A DNA stretch of 64,000 nt from Psococerastis gibbosa (Eukaryota; Arthropoda; Insecta; Psocodea; Psocidae): positions 10,106,001 to 10,170,000 of the forward strand of contig OZ020489.1 of the NCBI GenBank assembly GCA_963971405.1. The letters are read 5' to 3'. This document shows, piece by piece, positions 45,615 through 57,330 of the stretch. Made by a program: the position numbers and the translations under genes. Positions within the stretch are counted from its first letter, which is position 1; each line of letters starts with the position of its first letter. The notes under the pieces are model-generated. The model worked only from the letters and a program-made list of their open reading frames with translations, ran no database searches and was not told where the DNA came from.

Positions 45615-46569
45615 AGAGTCGTAGAATGCGACATCTTTGCTACCTTTACAGTAATATTATTGTAGACGGGCATCATGACGACGGAAGATGTGTCTGGGGG
45701 AGTTGCAAATATAATTTTGCAGCCCTCTCAGCCGTTCAGCGGTGCTCGCTCCCTCGACAGCATTTCCGTACTTAATTGCACCTTTGACGGCTCTTGGCGA
45801 AGCGTGGCAAGTTGGTTTTTAATTCCTTCCTCTCCCTTAGTAAAAACAATTGTCTGTTAGGAGAGCCTCCTAAGGTGTCCATCCATGTTCCTTAAGAGAT
45901 GGCTACGGCATTCCATCTTCCGTGTAGAGATGAAGGGGCCATATGGCTGGCTGTCCCACAGTTTCTTTGCCACACTAGGGTCATTCTCACCAAATAAGTG
46001 ACCGTACCCAACACCGTGTGCCTATGAGCTCTCCTGGAAGCCTTCTAAGACCAAGCGAGCCTCCATGGCGGTCGAAGCTTTTTTCCAATTCTTGAAGAAC
46101 TTCCGCTCCTGTTTCTCCACCACGCCCTTCCGTGAAAAACTCATCATATATATACTATTTGCGAACGAACAGGACTATAAACGTATTAAAAGGCATAAAG
46201 CAAGTCCAGTCACGGCTAGTGTTACTTGAATTTGTGTGTAATACTGGTGAGCCTTGTTGGGTATGATTCCGCCATCATCATTATATTTTAAATATTTTAC
46301 ATTTAAATTGCCCGCTTTATCGGTAATAGCTTTTTACATGTTACAGGACACTTAGTTTCTAGTAACAAACAGGCGCCTGTTTTAATATCGACGACTATGC
46401 CTTGTTCTGCTGGTCCTACCTACTGAGACCACTTTTTTTAAATTATTGCCTCAAGCTCTGGACGAGCCACCGGTTCGTTGCGAATACCGTTGGTAAGATT
46501 CGACAAAGCTTCGCGGACAGCTGCTCTATATTTTTGCGGCAAGTTCTAACTCATATGTACAAGTGTATC

Positions 46570-46904
46570 GTCCACGCAAAATGCGAAAAGTATGGACATG
46601 GAATGTTTTGATCCTGTGTACACTGTAAAAATATTCTTTGTACAATTTTTGTCATGCCTTGCATCCAATGCAACAAGGTATTTTCAATTTATAATATGGC
46701 AGATTAGTGCGTCCACCCAAATGAGAAATGTATGGACATGGAATGTTTTAATCGTGTCCAACACTGTAAAAATATTCCTTGCACCATTTTGAGTTACCTT
46801 TTTGCATTGGATGCAAGGCATCACAAAAATTGTGCAAAGAAGATTTTTAGTGTTGCGCAGGATCGAAACATTCCATGTCCATACTTTTCTCATTTTACGT
46901 GGAC
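46570..46904. mobile_element. Palindromic MITE in Mutator-like copy 2
   Basis: Ends GTCCACGCAAAATGCGAAAA and complement of GTCCACGTAAAATGAGAAAA, both followed by GTATGGACATGGAATGTTT. A third copy of the GTATGGACATGGAATGTTTT segment lies internally near 46730 in direct orientation. Flanking TA-containing sequence suggests a Tc1/mariner-type MITE. Confidence 0.75.
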
Positions 46905-48898
46905 TATAACACATAACATAGCACATGCATATGTCCCCAATTACCTTCTGCAGCCAAACATTCTCGTTTTTCAACACCACAGCTGTTATAATATCGTCAA
47001 CGATTGCCTCTTCCCTTAATATTTTCGCCATTGGGCAGTTCATTTTGAGCATTGCTGATTTTGACGCCTCATGTTCGCTTTTTGGCGATGGTTTCACCTG
47101 AAATATTAATTAATTGAAATGAAATCCAGCAAGACTAGCACAATCCATGGTCATTGAAGTTCGTCCACTTTTGAGTTTTTCGTCGGTTGCAACTTTATAA
47201 TGTTTTAAAAAGAATGACTGATACAAGCTCCTAAACATGAATTGATGGTAAATAATTGTTGGTGAAATTGATTATGGTATCGCTGGAAGAGCAACCGGTC
47301 GTGAACCCGTACTGGTTAAATTTTGTTATTGTATGTTGCTATTTGGTGGTATTTTAGTATTTTTTCAATGATTTTTGACGATGTCCGGAAGATGGATATG
47401 GGTCTATAATTGAATGAGTTATTCTTACAACCAATGTTTAGCATAGCCTATAGTATATTCAACTGACATTTCAGGGATACAGCTCTTGCATGGCATTTTC
47501 AAGATGATATGCTAACCCAGGGACCTTACTGATTGAATACCCCAAGTCCACGAATCTGATGTTTTTGAACCCGCGCCTTGGCTATTTATATAATGTACTA
47601 AGGGTGCCGTATGCTTGCATTTACCCCCCACACCCGCTGCAACAAGTGCAGGTGCCTTAGAGGAATGCACGATGGGGGCGAAGCTGAAACCGCAATAAAA
47701 CGTTGTAAGCTACGTAGCACTAACGTAGCTTAAATGCTCATCTTACTGAACCGTGTTTAGGCTGAGAAGCGGCCCCAACCGCACTAAACGCTACGTACTT
47801 TTAGAAAATGTCCACGACTATTTTTGTGAACTATGGCTGCTGCAACTCTCACATTGTGCCCATCACTCCAAGTTACTTCACTATAAAATTCTGGTGTCGA
47901 TCGACTCCGTTTGATTTGTATTTTTGTTTTCAATCAAGGAAGGACCGTTGGTTACTAGCCTGGCAAACGCCATGGACATTTCGGAGAAAAATATCACCCC
48001 CGCCTTGGTGGTCCATAGGACGTTCCAATCGCCCCCATTCACATGAAACAGCAGCACTACATAACCTGTGATCACCGTGCCCAAGAACACGTAATAAACA
48101 TTTTTGCAAATTTATAGCTTTATCGTCATCTGACTTGCTGTCATCTTCTCTGAAATACGAAGATGCCTCACTTATATTTGGGTAATGCATCACTCCAAGT
48201 ATTTTTTCAATGATTTTGTCCCTGGTATGAACCAGAACACTAAGCCCCATCAACTTGCACAGTTATATTTGCGACGCCATCATCAATCCACACAGCCTTC
48301 CTCTTCCGCTAGTCGCTGTTCTTCGCATGCTGCCTGTTCCAAAGTCACCTCGGTGGTAATCATTAGCTGCCTAGAAACTACTTTATACTCTTTATGATAG
48401 CTATTTATACATATAATATAATAATATGTTTAAATTTGCCCTTGTAGAAACTTGTCGACTTCCACGGTTCCTAGGGCCGTTTGGGATGTTGTGCCCCATA
48501 TCAATCCCCTATGTTCGCCAGTTGTGCAGAGGGCTGTTAAGGGGCTGGATCAACAGCAGGGACTAAAGTTACCTTTTGTCTTAAATTATTAACCGCCTGA
48601 GTGGCAGCGTCTGTTCTAAAAAAATCCGTTTTTTTCAACCTTGGATCCAGCAATGCGGCCTATGTTAATAACTCATAGCTTTCGTATTTTGAAAAACCGT
48701 CGCTTAACTCCTTTTCAGCCTGTTCAGCACGTCTATAGCGTTTTTCGAGAGGTCACTCTTGTTAAGTGCAGTTTCTACGTGTATCCTCATAAGTTCGGAC
48801 AACGGGATCACCTGTAGAAGAAAAAATCAATCAATTAATAAATACGTACAATATATGTGTTGTCTCGCAACATCGTAATGTGGCTCATCCAATGGGCT

Positions 48899-49204
48899 CT
48901 ACACTATTTTGGGTACGGGCAACGAGACGTTTAATTTTACTACAAGGCGTTGTAGCTCCAGAAATGCGGCGTCCCATGATTTCGAGGAAATTCCCTTCGT
49001 TAAATTGTAGCGCAGCTGCTTCCAAACGGGTGTTGTAACTTCTACTGCCCCGTAAAATATACGTTTACCACCTATGCATTTTGTGATTTGGCAATTTAGC
49101 TGCTCACACAAATTGCTGCCCACGTTGAGGAGACGAGAATCGGCATATCTCCCCACCCTAGCCATTAGGCGAGCCAACTCATTTGATAACCCTACCGGCT
49201 TCAT
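48899..49204 (-). pseudogene. Mutator-like protein block, copy 2
   Basis: Differs from copy 1 by only a few residues (MKPVGLS start, RYADSRLL, EQLNCQITK). The upstream frames are broken. Plus-strand frames here are shadows. Confidence 0.6.
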
Positions 49205-49683
49205 AGAGTCGTAGAATGCGACATCTTCACTGCCTTTACAGTAATATTATTGTAGACAGTCATCATGACGACGGAAGATGTGTCTGGGGGAGTTGCAAAT
49301 ATAATTTTGCAGCCCTCTCAGCCGTTCATCGGTGCTCGCTCCCTCGACAGCATTTCCGTACTTAATTGCACCTTCGACGGCTCTTCGGAAGCTTGGCAAG
49401 TTGGCTTTTAATTCCTTCCTCTTCCTTAGTAAAAAAAAATTGTCTGTAAGGAGAGCCTCCTAAGGTGTCCATCCATGTTCCTTAGGAGATGGTTACGGCA
49501 TTCCATCTTCCGTGTAGAGATGAAGGGGCCATATGGCTGGCTGTCCCACAGTTTCCTTGCCACACTAGGGTCATTCTCACCAAATAGGTGACCGTACCCA
49601 ACACCGTGTGTCTATAAGCTCTCCTGGAAGCCTTCTAAGACCAAGCGAGCCTCCATGGCGGTCGAAGCTTTTTTCCAATTCTT

Positions 49684-49790
49684 GAACTGAACTGAATACT
49701 GGGGGCATTCTGCGGTTCAGACTCTCGTGTCCGGGTTGCCCATGAGCTTGGCGCCTAGGGGGGGGGGGGGGGCCCCATGGACCACCCACC
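49684..49790 (-). mobile_element. LINE 3'-end fragment, same family as 60.5 kb
   Basis: The segment CTGAACTGAATACTGGGGGC to GCTTGGCGCCTAGG matches 60470-60540 at the same junction with the Mutator-like block. Here it ends in a 15-G run (49758-49772) and is truncated. The host sequence beyond it differs from the 60-kb copy. Confidence 0.6.
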
Positions 49791-49799
49791 TGTACACAG

Positions 49800-50371
49800 C
49801 CATGGCCACAGGAAAGTAACGGCGATACATTAATATACATTCCTGATCTCAATTGACTGTCTGATTGAACCCGGAAAATCCTCAAGATGTTTTGAACATA
49901 TACTGTATATACACAAGCCATAGCATCAATGCTTGACCATAACGCTAGAAACATGACTAATAACAACTGAAAACTTTAAAAATCAATAGCGCTCAATGCA
50001 TTTTATATCCTCCAATGTCCTAACAGCTGATTTTGTTTACATTATTTACAGTACGGCCTACATGTACTGAAAGGTGTACGAGTTTCAAGTACGAGTTGAA
50101 CATCTTCAACTGGGGCAGCAACCATGGCAAACCGTCCCAGTTATAACATGCCAATCAGGCACTTGACCGGGGTAACCTCCTCCCCCCCCCCCCCCCCTCT
50201 CGAAAGTTTTTCCTGGTTATGGGCCTGACGGCAATGTTAGTCTACAGTACCTAAAGTAACAGTAATGCTATTCCTGTTCATGGCCACCAATCATGCAATG
50301 GGCGGCTAATAAGACAGCGGTGCAATACCAGGTTGTGTCGGACCAGTTTTAGTTATTGAAACTTATTTTTA
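49800..50371. other. Spacer; 16-C tract
   Basis: No gene recognised. A run of 16 C lies at 50182-50197. The stretch separates two Mutator-like copies. Confidence 0.4.
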
Positions 50372-51025
50372 AAAGTCTATAAGCTCTCCTGGAAGCCTTC
50401 TAAGACCAAGCGAGCCTCCATGGCGGTCGAAGCTTTTTTCCAATTCTTGAAGAACTTCCGCTCCGGTTTCTCCACCACGCCCTTCCGTGAAAAACTCATC
50501 AAATATATATATACGTGAACTATTTGCGAACGAACAGGACTATAAACGTATTAAAAGTTAAAAGGCCTAAAGCAAGTCCAGTCACGGCTAGTGTTACTTG
50601 AATTTGTGTGTAATACTGGTGAGCCTTGTTGGGTATGATTCCGCCATCATTGCAGATTTTGACGCCTCATGTTCGCTTTTTGGCGATGGTTTCACCTGAA
50701 ATATTAATTTATTGAAATGAAATCCAGCAAGACTAGCACAATCCATGGTCATTGAAGTTCGTCCACTTTTGATCCAGCCATGCGGCCTGTGTTAATAACT
50801 CATAGCTTTCGTATTTTGAAAAACCGTCGCTTAACTCCTTTTCAGCCTGTTCAGCACGTCTATAGCGTTTTTCGAGAGGTCACTCTCGTTAAGTGCGATT
50901 TCTACGTATATCCTCATAAGTTCGGACAACGGGATCACCTGTAGAAGAAGAAATCAATCAATTAATAAATACGTTCAATATGTGTTATGTCTCGCAACAT
51001 CGTAATGTGGCTCATCCTATGGGCT

Positions 51026-51331
51026 CTACACTATTTTGGGTACGGGCAACGAGACGTTTAATTTTACTACAAGGCGTTGTAGCTCCAGAAATGCGGCGTC
51101 CCATGATTTCGAGGAAATTCCCTTCGTTAAATTGTAGCGCAGCTGCTTCCAAACGGGTGTTGTAAGTTCTACTGCCCCGTAAAATATACGTTTACCACCT
51201 ATGCATTTTGTGATTTGGCAGTTTAGCTGCTCACACAAATTGCTGCCCACGTTGAGGAGACGAGAATCGGCATATCTCCCCACCCTAGCCATTAGGCGAG
51301 CCAACTCATTTGACAACCCTACCGGCTTCAT
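51026..51331 (-). pseudogene. Mutator-like protein block, copy 3
   Basis: Same 101-aa block, differing from copy 2 at one residue visible to me (GAVELTT instead of GAVEVTT). Flanking frames are broken. Confidence 0.6.
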
Positions 51332-53146
51332 AGAGTCGTAGAATGCGACATCTTCACTGCCTTTACAGTAATATTATTGTAGACAGTCATCATGACGACG
51401 GAAGATGTGTCTGGGGGAGTTGCAAATATAATTTTGCAGCCCTCTCAGCCGTTCATCGGTGCTCGCTCCCTCGACAGCATTTCCGTACTTAATTGCACCT
51501 TCGACGTCTCTTCCGAAGCGTGGCAAGTTGGCTTTTAATTCCTTCCTCTTCCTTAGTAAAAAGCTTTTTCCAATTCTTGAAGATCTTCCGCTCCGGTTTC
51601 TCCGCCACGCCCTTCCGTGAAAAACTCATCATATATATATACGTGAACTATTTGCGAACGAACAGGACTATAAACGTATTAAAAGTTAAAAGGCCTAAAG
51701 CAAGTCCAGTCACGGCTAGTGTTACTTGAATTTGTGTGTAATACTGGTGTGCCTTGTTGGGTATGATTCCGCCATCATTGCAGATTTTGACGCCTCATGT
51801 TCGCTTTTTGGCGATGGTTTCACCTGAAATATTAATTTATTGAAATGAAATCCAGCAAGACTAGCACAATCCATGGTCACTGATGTTCGTCCACTTTTGA
51901 GTTTTTCGTCGGTTGCAACTTTATAATGTTTTAAAAAGAATGACTGATACAAGCTCCTAAACATGAATTGATGGTAAATAATTGTTCGTGAAATTGATTA
52001 TGGTATCGCTGGAAGAGCTACCGGTCCTGAACCCGTACTGGTTAAATTTTGTAATTGTATGTTGGTATTTGGTGGTATTTTAGTATTTTTTCAATGATTT
52101 TAGACGATGTCCGGAAGATGGATATGGGTCTATAATTGAATGAGTTATTCTTAGAACCAATGTTTAGCATAGCCTATAATATATTCAACTGACATTTCAG
52201 GGATTCAGCTCTTGCATAGCATTTTGAACATGATATGCTTACCCAGGGACCTTACTGATTGAATACCCCAAGTCCACGAATCTGATGTTTTTGAACCCGC
52301 GCCTTGGCTATTTATATAATGTACTAAGGGTGCCGTATGCTTGCATTTACCCCCACACCCGCTGCTACAAGTGCAGGTGCCTTAGAGGAATGTACGATGG
52401 GGGCGAAGCTGAAACCACAATAAAACGTTGTAAGCTACGTAGCACTAACGTAGCTTAAATGCTCATCTTACTGAACCGTGTTTAGGCTGAGAAGCGGCCC
52501 CAGGCGCACTAAACGCTACGTACTTTCAGAAAATGTCCACGACTATTTTTGTGAACTATGGCTGCTGCAACTCTCACATTGTGCCCATCACTCCAAGTTA
52601 CTTCACTATAAAATTCTGGTGTCGATCGACTCCGTTTGATTTGTATTTTTGTTTTCAATCAAGGAAGGACCGTTGGTTACTACCCTGGCAAACGCCATGG
52701 ATATTTCGGAGAAAAATATCACCCCCGCCTTGGTGGTCCATAGGAAGTTCCAATCGCCCCCATTCACATGAAACAGCAGCACTACATAACCTGTGATCAC
52801 CGTGCCCAAGAACACGTAATAAACATTTTTGCAAATTTATAGCTTTATCGTCATCTGACTTCTCTGAAATACGAAGATGCCTCACTTATATTTGGGTAAT
52901 GCATCACTCCAAGTTACTTCGGCATAAAATGCTGATGTCGAAGCAGACATGTAATTTTGATATCACGTTTTGACCTAGTTTGAGGCATTGTTTCTCAGCC
53001 CTGTAACAAAGTACACAATATCGATTTTTCGCCCCGTTCTTTCAACAATTATGCATGCAAATCCTGCAAGAGACTTATAGTGTCCCTGGTATGAACCAGA
53101 ACACTAAGCCCCATCAACTTGCACAGTTATATTTGCGACGCCATCA

Positions 53147-53608
53147 TCAATCCACACAGCCTTCCTCTTCCGCTAGTCGCTGTTCTTCGCATGCTGCCTG
53201 TTCCAAAGTCTCCTCGGTGGTCATCATTAGCTGCCTAGAAACTACTTTATACTCTTTATGATAGCTATTTATACATATAATATCCATTCCTGAGAGGAAA
53301 TCCGTGCCGTGAGTGTAATGGATTCCGGTACCGATCGCAGCATTGGCGACCTTGATGTTACTTGAACTAAACCCTACAGTATTCTCTGATTTCGGTGTAT
53401 GCTCGAATTTGCACATTTTGCACCTGGAGGTCCAAGTGTGTAACAGTCCCCTTTTATTCTCTTTAACAATCCTCATGTCACGAAAGGAACTGTCGCAAGA
53501 TCCGTGGGAATACGTTACCTTGAGTTGGCGAAAGAAGTAGTGTTCGTATACGAGATTAATTCGTCTCTTCCCTTTGTTAAAGATACAGACAATTTCTTTT
53601 GCTTTCAT
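53147..53608 (-). pseudogene. Mutator-like transposase, N-terminal domain fragment
   Basis: Matches the N-terminal part of animal Mutator-like transposase-domain proteins. A CxxC-type segment (RGLLHTWTSRCKMCKFEHT) is followed by SSNIKVANAAIGTGIHYTHG and a helix ending EETLEQAACEEQRLAEEE, the family's NTKAALG/IHSGIG-like region. The frame is 153 aa long and ends in a stop. Downstream parts of the protein are in other frames. A second fragment of the same region is at 54684-54990. Confidence 0.55.
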
Positions 53609-53631
53609 AAGTATTTCTTTAAATCTATAAT

Positions 53632-54518
53632 TTTTTTTTTTTTTTTTTTTTTTTTTTTGCGCGGTGCCTCCTTAAGGTAAGGTTCGTTGCGTCGACCTTT
53701 GAGATCTATTGCAGCCGCTTTGTCATGGAGATTCATGTCTGGAATATACCCACTTTCTTGATGAAAGAGCGGGGTTTTCCTACTGGATCTTCACGAATTG
53801 TCTTCGTTTCTGACCCTGGTATTCCCAGTATCCTGAAACGGTTTTTGGCCAGAGCTTCACATTCTAAGAGAACGTGCTCTGCTGTTTCGTCCTCCATTTC
53901 ACACCATCTACATTCTCTACTGCCCGTGTGGACTTTGAGTTTATGCAGATGATGTCTTAGGTGGCAGTGCCCTGTGAGCAAACCAACAATATTCCTTATT
54001 TCTAATCTGCCAAGTAATAGCAAGTTTTGGGTAAGTTTTTTTGATGGTTTTATTCCAAGTCTTTTTAGACTTCGTTTTTCTGTCATATTGTGCCAGGATT
54101 CAATTTTCTTGGTCTGGATCCATCTGTCAACTATAGTGCGTACACTTCCATAGGATATACCACAGGTTGGCTCTGGTCCAACAAATATTGAGTCCGAACC
54201 TATATTTGCTAGTGCATCGGCTCGTTCATTTCCCTCTACTCCAGAGTGTCACGGCACCCACTCCAACCTAAGTTTATTATTTTTACTTACTCTGAGTAGG
54301 AGCTGTTTACAATCCCGTACTAACTTTGATTTAGTACAGTAAGAATCCAGAGCTTTAATAGCTGCCTGGCTATCAGAAAAAATGTGAATGGTCTTATTCT
54401 CATATTCCATTCTCAGAATTTCCCTTAAGCACTCAGCAATGGCACAGACTTCAGCCTGAAAAACCGTGCAAAATTTTCCCAGGCTTATGCTGATGGACTT
54501 AACTGGGTTCACCCCGTT
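53632..54518 (-). mobile_element. 5'-truncated LINE with RNase H domain and poly-A tail
   Basis: Minus-strand LINE end. The T-run at 53631-53658 is its poly-A tail. A 9-bp ATCTATAAT occurs at both sides (53623-53631 and 54519-54527), a plausible target duplication. Protein: FQAEVCAIAECLREIL and IFSDSQAAIKALDS are RNase H motifs, LEWVP precedes a TGA at 54249 where WVPGHSG has Gly, and then NERADALANIGS, GLLTGHCHLRHHL and the CRWCEMEDETAEHVLLEC zinc-knuckle-like end. It belongs to an RNase H-bearing clade such as I, R1 or LOA. Confidence 0.85.
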
Positions 54519-54534
54519 ATCTATAATCTATAAT

Positions 54535-54683
54535 AGTCCTTTGGGTCTTTAGGATCTTAGCTGGATTGGACGAATAAATAAATAATAATATATAATAAAA
54601 TAAAAATAATAATAAAATAAATAATTGTGAGTGAAACAGCCGACATGTCTCCATGGTGACATTTTGATCGCTCCTTTAATTCT
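54535..54683. other. AT-rich microsatellite-like stretch
   Basis: An AATAA/AAATA-rich low-complexity run at about 54570-54630 adjoins the LINE insertion site. No gene is seen. Confidence 0.5.
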
Positions 54684-55267
54684 CTAGGCATTGTTCGAAA
54701 CAATGCATGTTATTTTGACTGTCAACTCCCATTTTGTGGCACCCTTTAGGTTCTCCTTGGCGTGGCTATGGTGATAGATGCTGCACTCTAGCATTAGCTG
54801 TCTAGAAAATACTTCATACTCGTTTCTGATTGGTACTTCCATACCCTGAGTGTAGTGGGTTCCAGCACCGATCGCAGCATTGGCCACCTTGAAGTTACTT
54901 GAACTATGCCCTACAGTATTCTCCGATTTCAGTGTTTGCACACATTGCACCTGGAGGTCCAAGTTTGTAACAGACCCCTTTTATGACCGTACTTCTGGTA
55001 TATCTTTATGTTGTTTTCTTTGCGATAAATAGAGCAATGCGTTAGACATAACGGCATTCCTATTTTGATACCTGGATTTAATAACTTTAAAAAATAGTCT
55101 AGCGGTGTTTCACACTCTTCGAACGATGTCTGCTGAAGTTTTCCTGAAAATGGCAACGTCATCTGTTCCATTTCCCCCTTATTAAATTTCCAATTATGTT
55201 TAATCAGCAGCTTACGCTGCATGGCCCATGTACCTCCTTGAAGCACCACTGACATTGGCGAAGGCAC
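54684..55267 (-). pseudogene. Mutator-like and piggyBac-like protein fragments
   Basis: 54684-54990 encodes a second copy of the Mutator-like N-terminal region (SSNFKVANAAIGAGTHYTQG). In the adjoining frame up to 55267, FEECETPLDYFLKLLNPGIK and HCSIYRKENN resemble the start of piggyBac transposase folds (the TPLDYF / EQTNLY region). Both are short, out of frame with each other and inactive. Confidence 0.45.
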
Positions 55268-55384
55268 GATTTTTGGCAGGAAGAAATAACGACACCGTCA
55301 CATGTGCCCCATGTGTCCATGGGTTAATCCGACACTGACATTAAATTAACTTTGGTTGAAAAGGTAACCTCCTCGTTGTAACCG

Positions 55385-55527
55385 AAATTAGAGGAAATGG
55401 GAAAAACTGGGCTTGGCGGGATTCGAACCGTCCAGCGGTTAAGACGACGCCCCGGTTAGGCGTAGATCGTGGGTTCGAATCCCGCCTAGCCCAGTTTTTT
55501 CCATTCCCTCTAATTTTGGTTATAAGT
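55385..55527 (+). repeat. tRNA-like sequence inside a palindrome
   Basis: Arms of about 47 bp (AAACTGGGCTTGGCGGGATT and complement near 55483-55505) enclose a tRNA-like core. On the plus strand: a D-arm-like GTCCAGCGGTTAAGAC, a 5-bp anticodon stem ACGCC/GGCGT with loop CCGGTTA, and a T-arm GTGGGTTCGAATCCCGC. The loop would present GGT (Thr) but has C instead of the invariant U33, and 14 extra bases separate the acceptor strand from the D arm. A functional tRNA is unlikely; a SINE or foldback derived from one is more plausible. Confidence 0.55.
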
Positions 55528-56114
55528 GATTAAAATGTCCGATTCGGTACATCACCTCCACCCCATAGTCTTTTATGCCGAATTTCTTCAAATCAAAATA
55601 GTCACTTAACAGGCAAACGTTTCGAAGGGATGACATTTTGTGGAGTAACGTTCAGGCAAAGGGCTACGATACTTCCAAATGTTGACGTTAACGTTCACGG
55701 CGTTGACTTGGAAGGTTGTAGGCATCTCAGAAACTCATTATTAAGTTACTGCCAGACAGTAAAATGTGTTTCAGGAAAAACAAGTGAAGATTTGTTCCTT
55801 TTCATATCCGCATACAAGAATTATGAACTGTCACGATATCCCCATTCCCAAACTATAGAAATAACCTCATAATATGCATAATATATTATAGTGTAAAGAG
55901 CTAAGTATATTAAATATAAATGATTGTCTGGTATGTCAACTTTGATAGCTCTATGGATCTGGAATTTGCCCAACATTTAAAATCAGATCTTTCCATGCAC
56001 GTTATGGAGAATAAATTAGTTTTTACGCTCCCACCTCACCTCTTGATTGGTGAGCTAATATTTTCTTATGCGAAGGAGGTCTTTATAAAAAAATAAAACA
56101 TTGGTGACACTTAC
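55528..56114. other. No gene recognised
   Basis: An 80-aa plus-strand frame at 55630-55872 (GVTFRQRATILPNVDVNVHG) has no family match that I recognise. It may be a decayed transposon piece. Confidence 0.35.
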
Positions 56115-57330
56115 GGTTCAGTTACTCCTGGAAAATTGCGGTCGGGCAGGGGCCACACGGTGGGGACCATCACCGAGATGGCCCCCCACCACAACCAAAC
56201 GGCCCAGGTCTCCGGGCTTATATTCATCGGGCGCCCGTCAGATCTGGAACAGCAATTGAACAAATGAATTGAAACTACTGTATAGCCCCGTTTTGTCATG
56301 ACCTCTAAATCTAAGAAATGTCCTCGCATTTCGCAATTGCGCCAATGAAGACGAAGATCTACCGTACCCTACATAGCTGCTGTGCGAGGGAGTCGTAAAT
56401 TAGTAACTTACTGCATATGCATACATTGCCTTTTTCATATGATTTCATTTCTTTTAAACAAGTGGATCAAACGAATCTGCACCTGGCGAGCTATAATGAA
56501 CATGTCGATGATTATTCTGACAAGTTAAGTACACTTACGATGAGGAAGGAGGCGGAGTAGCCGCGGCCGGTGCCGGTGATGACAACCTGAAAAAACAATA
56601 ATTTAAAATTCATTATAATCACCTGATTCTCTTGTCTTCCATGCATACTATATATCATACGTGCATTGAAAAAAAAGCTCAATGAATTGTAAGGTTACTA
56701 AACCATGATTGATGATTGTGAACAGGGTCAAAATTTCCATTTTGCTTTTGTCTGGCTGTTTCAAAAAAAAGTTTTATGTGCAATGATGACACTTGTCTGT
56801 TTCCACGTTATTTCAAATTTTCAAAGTGGTGGCTTTGTTGATGCTTACTTTTCCAAGTATTTAAAACCCACCAAAACTGAAACCACCTTTTTTGTGTTCC
56901 TATGACCTCAAAACGTGTGAATCCCCTGAAATCTCCTAAGGTTCCTTATATATAATAATTATACACCATCACAGAACTTGCCTTATGTACGCATTAAAAT
57001 AGGAAACCAAAAATAATTGTTCTGATGAATATTCTTATCTTCTTATCTTATCTTTCAAAGTACTACCCTGGGACATTGATGTTGACCACTTTGCATGTTG
57101 ACAGTGTTGATTTCCAAACTACTTACAGTCAATATCAAACGAATTGTCTCTCTGCGAATTGTAAGCATTATAACCTATTATACTGCACTTACCGCTTCTC
57201 GGGCGGGCCGACGTCCGGCCCCTCGTGCGGCCGCTTGCTGCGGGTTGTCGGTGACGCGGGTGGTGTCGACGGCGCGGGGGGCTGTGGCGGCACGTACCTT
57301 TCCTCATAGTCCACGTAGTCGTACCACAAA
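56115..57330 (-). CDS. Unrecognised Pro-rich spliced gene, three internal exons
   Basis: Exons on the minus strand: 57330-57193, 56586-56539 and 56243-56115. Each is bounded by a good acceptor and a GTAAGT-type donor, and all junctions share phase 2, so one frame runs through all three (about 105 residues). The order is LWYDYVDYEERYVPPQPP, a Pro/Ala/Ser-rich stretch with a basic KRPHEGPDVGPPEKR, a short Ser/Pro exon, then SPETWAVWLWWGAISVMVP. The last could be a membrane segment. The exons are strongly GC-rich against the AT-rich surroundings, as expected of host coding sequence. I do not recognise the family. Further exons must lie on both sides; none was found within the window. Confidence 0.65.
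56850..57010. repeat. Tail fragment of the dispersed repeat family
   Basis: Contains CCTATGACCTCAAAACGTGT, CACCATCACAGAACTTGCCTTA and ATAGGAAACC, matching the right ends of the copies at 4.2 and 21.9 kb. It is inside an intron of the unrecognised gene. Confidence 0.5.

Larger units (their letters stand above)
44553..46280 (-). mobile_element. Mutator-like/YqaJ element, copy 1
   Basis: Decayed minus-strand copy of a family that recurs four times here. It encodes, in minus-strand order, a block with the Mutator-like CRNHLLRN motif area (45859-45965), a 101-aa block at 45614-45309 (LSNELARLMARVGSYADSRL) and a YqaJ-type nuclease domain at 45202-44858. Its 3' part is split from 35810-35845 by the Penelope-like element. 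No terminal repeats were identified. Confidence 0.6.
46330..49690 (-). mobile_element. Mutator-like/YqaJ element, copy 2 (rearranged)
   Basis: Contains blocks shared with copies 1, 3 and 4: 46330-46565 (3' part), 47050-48480, 48437-48895, the 101-aa block at 48899-49204, and 49255-49690 with the CRNHLLRN region. Block order matches copy 3 (50.7-53.3 kb). A MITE (46570-46904) is inserted. Near 47153 a CATTGAAGTTCGTCCAC sequence matches the end of the Tc1 at 40 kb, so an old Tc1-type end is also embedded. No intact gene remains. Confidence 0.6.
50372..53622 (-). mobile_element. Mutator-like/YqaJ element, copy 3
   Basis: Carries, in plus-strand order, the 50372-50650 block, a fragment of the GATCCAGC-ATGCGGCC block (from 50772), the 101-aa block (51026-51331), a repeated CTCCGGTTTCTCC block (51585), the 51777-52950 block, and at 53147-53608 the N-terminal part of the protein. 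The 50450-50770 and 51585-51900 stretches are near-duplicates of each other, so this copy has an internal tandem duplication. A LINE is inserted at its right end (53632). Confidence 0.6.

Noticed and set aside
47808..48253. Overlapping small frames on both strands repeated at 52.5-52.9 kb
   Set aside because: They recur only because the Mutator-like block is duplicated; frames are short, differ between copies and show no motif.
55410..55500. Functional tRNA-Thr gene
   Set aside because: C at position 33, a 14-base insertion after the acceptor strand and the surrounding palindrome make a working tRNA unlikely.
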